Below, in pieces: positions 61,056 through 64,000 of a stretch of 64,000 bases of DNA (within the stretch, counting starts at the first letter, position 1; each line of letters begins with the position of its first letter). The stretch spans positions 150,811-214,810 of the forward strand of contig JAKLFC010000004.1 of assembly GCA_022711405.1 (NCBI GenBank), written 5' to 3'. The notes below the pieces were generated by a model. It ran no database searches, had not been told where the DNA came from, and saw only the letters and a program-made list of their open reading frames with translations. The DNA comes from Bacteroidota bacterium (GTDB taxonomy: Bacteria > Bacteroidota > Bacteroidia > Bacteroidales > JAGONC01). The translations under genes and the position numbers were made by a program.

Positions 61056-62507
61056 CTATTTTGAATACATCTTGTCCAGGAAATCTGTGATCAATTCATC
61101 GATATCGGATCTTTTTTCCCTGGAAGCGGCGATTCCATAAAAGGAAGAGGTACCTTTATGACTGTCAGGACTTGCTTTTTTCATGGCCCTTGCTGCCAAA
61201 GAACCCAGAAAAGATGTGGCCTGCCCAGGAAACATGTCCATCATATGGTTGGCCATCTTCCTTTTCATCTCGGAGGCGATCTTTTTCATTCTTGTTCCTT
61301 TCACAGCGTTTACTGCCTTTTGCAGGTCTTCGATAAATGCATCAATATGGCCTATGTTGGGCATGGTTACGATCAGGTGAATGGCCTCCGGCTGTGATAT
61401 ACGGTCGAATATCCAGCCTCTGGATTCGAGCTCATCGCTGATCAGGAAAATGTCCTGCCGGTCGGAGGTAAAAGAAAAGACGCTGGTCAAAGGATTTCCG
61501 ACAATATGGATACCTTCAATGGAACGAATGTTGGCCTGAAGCGTTTCGACAGCTTCCATCGTTTTTCGTGTCATGCTGAGGTAGCCCTCCATTCCCAGCA
61601 GGTTCAGTATGGTCCATCCTGCAGCAGCCGGTGCACCGCTTCTTGAGCCCATCAGCGTGGGTGAACCAAATAATCCGCCCGACCAGCGGGAGTGGGTAAA
61701 AAACTGATATCGTCGCATTTCGTTAGTACGATAAAGGATGACAGAGGATCCTTTCATACCGTAGCCGAATTTATGAAGGTCGGCTGAAATGGAAGTTACC
61801 CCGGCTACCCTGAAATCGAATGCCGGGACCGGATATCCGAGCTTTACGATGAACGGTAGCATAAATCCTCCCAGGCATGCATCCACATGGAACAGGAGAC
61901 CATGTTCTGAGGCGAACTGTCCCATTTTTTCAATGGGATCAATGATCCCGTGGGGGTAGGAGGGAGCTGATCCGACAATGAGCACCGTATTCTTATTGAC
62001 AAGATCAGGAAGGCGGTTCAGATCCGCCTGGTACTGACTGTCAAGGGGAAGCATGACCGTCTTCAGTCCAAGAAAATGTGCGGCTTTATGAAAAGCAGGG
62101 TGTGCGGATTCTGGAACTATGATTTCCGGTTGTAAGATCCCTGGATTCAGTTTCCTGGACCGGTCACGGGCCACTTTCAGCGCGAGAAGGATGCTCTCGG
62201 TGCCTCCAGTGGTCACATTGCCGGCCACCTCCTCATCTCCGTTAAGAAGATCTGAAACCATCTCAACGGTTTCATTTTCAAGCTTCGCGATGGATCTGAA
62301 TACCGTTGGATTGAGTGCATTCTCAAATCCATATAATTCACATACGGTCTTCATCACCTTAGTAATCCTTTCTTCCGGGTAATAGACGAATCCGAACATT
62401 TTGCCGGTTTCCCAGCTGGCGTCCTTTTGTTTTCCTTCCCGAAGCTGGTGCAGAAGATCATCCGGATCTTTTTCTTTTAACGGGAAAGGTATTCTTTGTT
62501 TTTTCAT
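61056..62507 (-). CDS. Sphingosine-1-phosphate lyase-like PLP-dependent decarboxylase family enzyme
   Basis: A 483-residue PLP enzyme of the group II decarboxylase/sphingosine-phosphate lyase branch. GNVTTGGTESILLAL (cofactor phosphate contact, 97-111), HVDACLGGF (aspartate pairing with the pyridine nitrogen, 207-215) and the Schiff-base Lys246 in SADLHKFGYGMKGSSV are visible. The HKFGYG/KGSS block resembles sphingosine-phosphate lyases more than glutamate decarboxylase. Such an enzyme would split phosphorylated sphingoid bases into aldehyde and phosphoethanolamine, plausible because many Bacteroidota make sphingolipids. No N-terminal membrane helix. It lies 12 bases downstream of the DUF819 gene. 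Confidence 0.87.
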   Translation of the reverse strand: MKKQRIPFPLKEKDPDDLLHQLREGKQKDASWETGKMFGFVYYPEERITKVMKTVCELYGFENALNPTVFRSIAKLENETVEMVSDLLNGDEEVAGNVTTGGTESILLALKVARDRSRKLNPGILQPEIIVPESAHPAFHKAAHFLGLKTVMLPLDSQYQADLNRLPDLVNKNTVLIVGSAPSYPHGIIDPIEKMGQFASEHGLLFHVDACLGGFMLPFIVKLGYPVPAFDFRVAGVTSISADLHKFGYGMKGSSVILYRTNEMRRYQFFTHSRWSGGLFGSPTLMGSRSGAPAAAGWTILNLLGMEGYLSMTRKTMEAVETLQANIRSIEGIHIVGNPLTSVFSFTSDRQDIFLISDELESRGWIFDRISQPEAIHLIVTMPNIGHIDAFIEDLQKAVNAVKGTRMKKIASEMKRKMANHMMDMFPGQATSFLGSLAARAMKKASPDSHKGTSSFYGIAASREKRSDIDELITDFLDKMYSK

Positions 62508-62519
62508 GTGATCATGGAT

Positions 62520-63680
62520 CTATTTTACTTGGTGCAATAATAACGCTGCGCTGATCCCCAGGTAGTTGCCGAAGGCATTGGCCAGCAGCGCCAGTGATAT
62601 GCCGGGAATGATCAAGTCACGGTTTTTTATCCTTTCGCCCACAGGAGCGACAAAGGCCGGGCCGAAGATGGCAGCCACTGATGTAATGATGACTGTATCG
62701 TCATCCAGCTTGAAAAAAGCGGATGACAATACATGTAAAAGCGCTGATCCAAAAACGACAATCCCGACATACATAACAATATAAAGATTCAACGTCGCCA
62801 TCTGTGAAAAATCAGCCATCGAGCCAATCGCCAGGGCAAATACAAGTAAAAGATAATCACCGGTCTCATAATTGCCTTTCAGGCGGCGGATCCGTGGGAT
62901 GAACGAGAAACTGATGCCCAGTGTGGTAAGGATTAATATAATGACAGATCCATCTGTTTTCCCGGTGATCAGAGAGGATACTCCAACAGCGGCAGCAAAA
63001 CAGAGGATGGAGAGACCGAAGGAAATAAGGATATTGATCATTTTTTCCCCGGCAGGTAACCCGTTAAAGCCATTTTCGGCAGGCTGATCTTTAGATTGGT
63101 TTCCGTTGAATCCTTTAAATCTGGGAAGGATCAGGCCAAAGACTTTTTTCCCGAGGGTCAGCAAAAAGAGGTAATAAATACCCGCCAGCAACAGATCTGC
63201 ACTATTCATCAGGACAAAAACACCCTCCTCCGCTTCCAGCGCGATTCCTATGGCTGACATGTTGGGTGTTCCTCCAGTATATACTCCCATCAACATTCCG
63301 GCTACTTTCCATGCCTCGTTAATTTTATTGTTCAATATAAAATAAAACAGTGTCGTGACAATAATGACGGCCAAACAGGCCAGAAAAAATGAAAGAAAAA
63401 TGCTCCTGGCATGTTTCAACCATCTCCTGAAATCGCAGGTAAAAAACAACATGGGAATGGCCAGGCACACACTGATCTCAGCTGCCTGTTTCATGACCGG
63501 TTTGTTCAATGTAAGAAAGGGCATATTGCCGGCTATGATCCCAAGTAAGAAACAGACCGCTATCGTACCCATCCACTCGATTGGACGTATGTACTTTTTA
63601 CCGATCAGTAAAGCGCCAGGCAGGAGAAGAATCACAATGACCTGAAGGATAATGGTTGTCATGGAGCAAGTTATTATCAA
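62520..63680 (-). CDS. DUF819 family membrane protein
   Basis: 386 residues with about ten transmembrane helices. Landmarks are GGTPNMSAIGIALEA, FGPAFVAPVGERI and NAFGNYLGIS near the C-terminus, typical of the DUF819/YjcL family. The fold resembles secondary transporters, and the function is unknown. It is first in a probable operon with the PLP lyase (12-base gap) and the HTH regulator. That makes it a candidate carrier for a substrate or product of the lyase. Confidence 0.85.
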   Translation of the reverse strand: MIITCSMTTIILQVIVILLLPGALLIGKKYIRPIEWMGTIAVCFLLGIIAGNMPFLTLNKPVMKQAAEISVCLAIPMLFFTCDFRRWLKHARSIFLSFFLACLAVIIVTTLFYFILNNKINEAWKVAGMLMGVYTGGTPNMSAIGIALEAEEGVFVLMNSADLLLAGIYYLFLLTLGKKVFGLILPRFKGFNGNQSKDQPAENGFNGLPAGEKMINILISFGLSILCFAAAVGVSSLITGKTDGSVIILILTTLGISFSFIPRIRRLKGNYETGDYLLLVFALAIGSMADFSQMATLNLYIVMYVGIVVFGSALLHVLSSAFFKLDDDTVIITSVAAIFGPAFVAPVGERIKNRDLIIPGISLALLANAFGNYLGISAALLLHQVK

Positions 63681-63873
63681 TTATGAGGTAAAAATAGGCG
63701 TACTGACTTTCCGGTCAAAGTGAATATTTGCGATCATTTTTTTAAAACAGTCAATTCCGGGATTAGAAACTCGCCGCCGGCAGATATATTCCGAAAATAC
63801 GCAAAAATTGGGTGTTTCCGTTATCAAGGTTGCAAATTCTGCAACATAAGGCTTGTATTTACCTCGTTTATTA

Positions 63874-64000
63874 CTATATTTCCTCTATAAATCTAATTTC
63901 TTCGGCACTTAAGATTCTTGATGAATAATTTCCTCTGCGAACTCTATCGTTCAAGTCTGTGTGCTCTATTAACGGTATAAGCCAGTTTAAGGACGGGGTC
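63874..64000 (-). CDS. 3' end of a gene cut by the window edge
   Basis: An open frame of 41 codons runs in from the right end and stops at 63874-63876 (TPSLNWLIPLIEHTDLNDRV... ILSAEEIRFIEEI). Composition looks protein-like (charged, helical). No family recognised; the evidence is only the open frame and plausible codon use. The 193 bases between it and the DUF819 start hold no other feature that I can see. Confidence 0.4.
   Translation of the reverse strand, partial: TPSLNWLIPLIEHTDLNDRVRRGNYSSRILSAEEIRFIEEI

Noticed and set aside
63681..63873. Possible RNA gene at the right edge
   Set aside because: The region is AT-rich with no stable fold, tRNA arm or promoter pattern that I could support.

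Overview
The window reads as a chromosomal segment of a Bacteroidota bacterium, probably an environmental Bacteroidales/Marinilabiliales-like lineage. The lineage call is inferred from a SusC/RagA TonB receptor, type IX secretion tails (Por_Secre_tail and CHU_C/gliding types), surface lipoproteins, -7 boxes of the TAnnTTTG type, few Shine-Dalgarno sites, and a sphingosine-phosphate-lyase-like enzyme. Gene density is ordinary. I saw no rRNA or tRNA gene, CRISPR array, transposase or prophage module. Many intergenic regions carry short dispersed palindromic repeats.

Layout. (1) 1-6.8 kb: a peptide-scavenging locus with a TonB receptor (cut by the window edge), an exported cyanophycinase, a beta-aspartyl dipeptidase, an enolase-superfamily amino-acid racemase/epimerase and an M14 carboxypeptidase. 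Together they suggest use of cyanophycin or isoaspartyl peptides. (2) 6.9-21.3 kb: a T9SS esterase, a cation/proton antiporter, a protein of three exact-length repeats with a C-terminal membrane anchor, a low-molecular-weight phosphatase homologue, a GH53 galactanase, a FadL-TSP3-OmpA fusion, MFS and SulP transporters and a CHU_C surface protein. (3) 21.4-34.7 kb: two paralogous S74 (endosialidase-chaperone) adhesin-like proteins, each bracketed by TGGAATTTG repeat arrays and sharing a promoter. Between them lie a LytTR two-component pair, a C10 peptidase, a HigBA toxin-antitoxin pair and a decayed T9SS gene. (4) 34.8-44.4 kb: an anion/phosphate neighbourhood (DASS permease, CYTH triphosphatase, an unknown partner, a lamin-tail lipoprotein with an apparent late nonsense codon, an OprP-like porin, a Pit permease fused to a LuxR-type DNA-binding domain, and a PhoU-like protein). 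(5) 44.7-50.2 kb: a pentaheme cytochrome, a porin with a haem motif, a C69 dipeptidase and a stomatin-like protein. (6) 50.3-57.35 kb: a five-gene cassette with one strong candidate promoter: a small leader-like protein, a 1225-residue PKD protein without a signal peptide, two more unknown proteins and a polyprenyl diphosphate synthase. (7) 57.5-64 kb: an OmpA-family protein, a TlpA-like protein, an HTH regulator, a sphingosine-phosphate-lyase-like PLP enzyme, a DUF819 membrane protein and the 3' end of one more gene.

The best candidates for undescribed biology are the five-gene cassette at 50.3-57.35 kb, where two adjacent proteins share a C-terminal module, and the Pit-coiled-coil-HTH fusion at 42.0-43.8 kb. 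All family assignments come from reading motifs in the translations; no database search was run.
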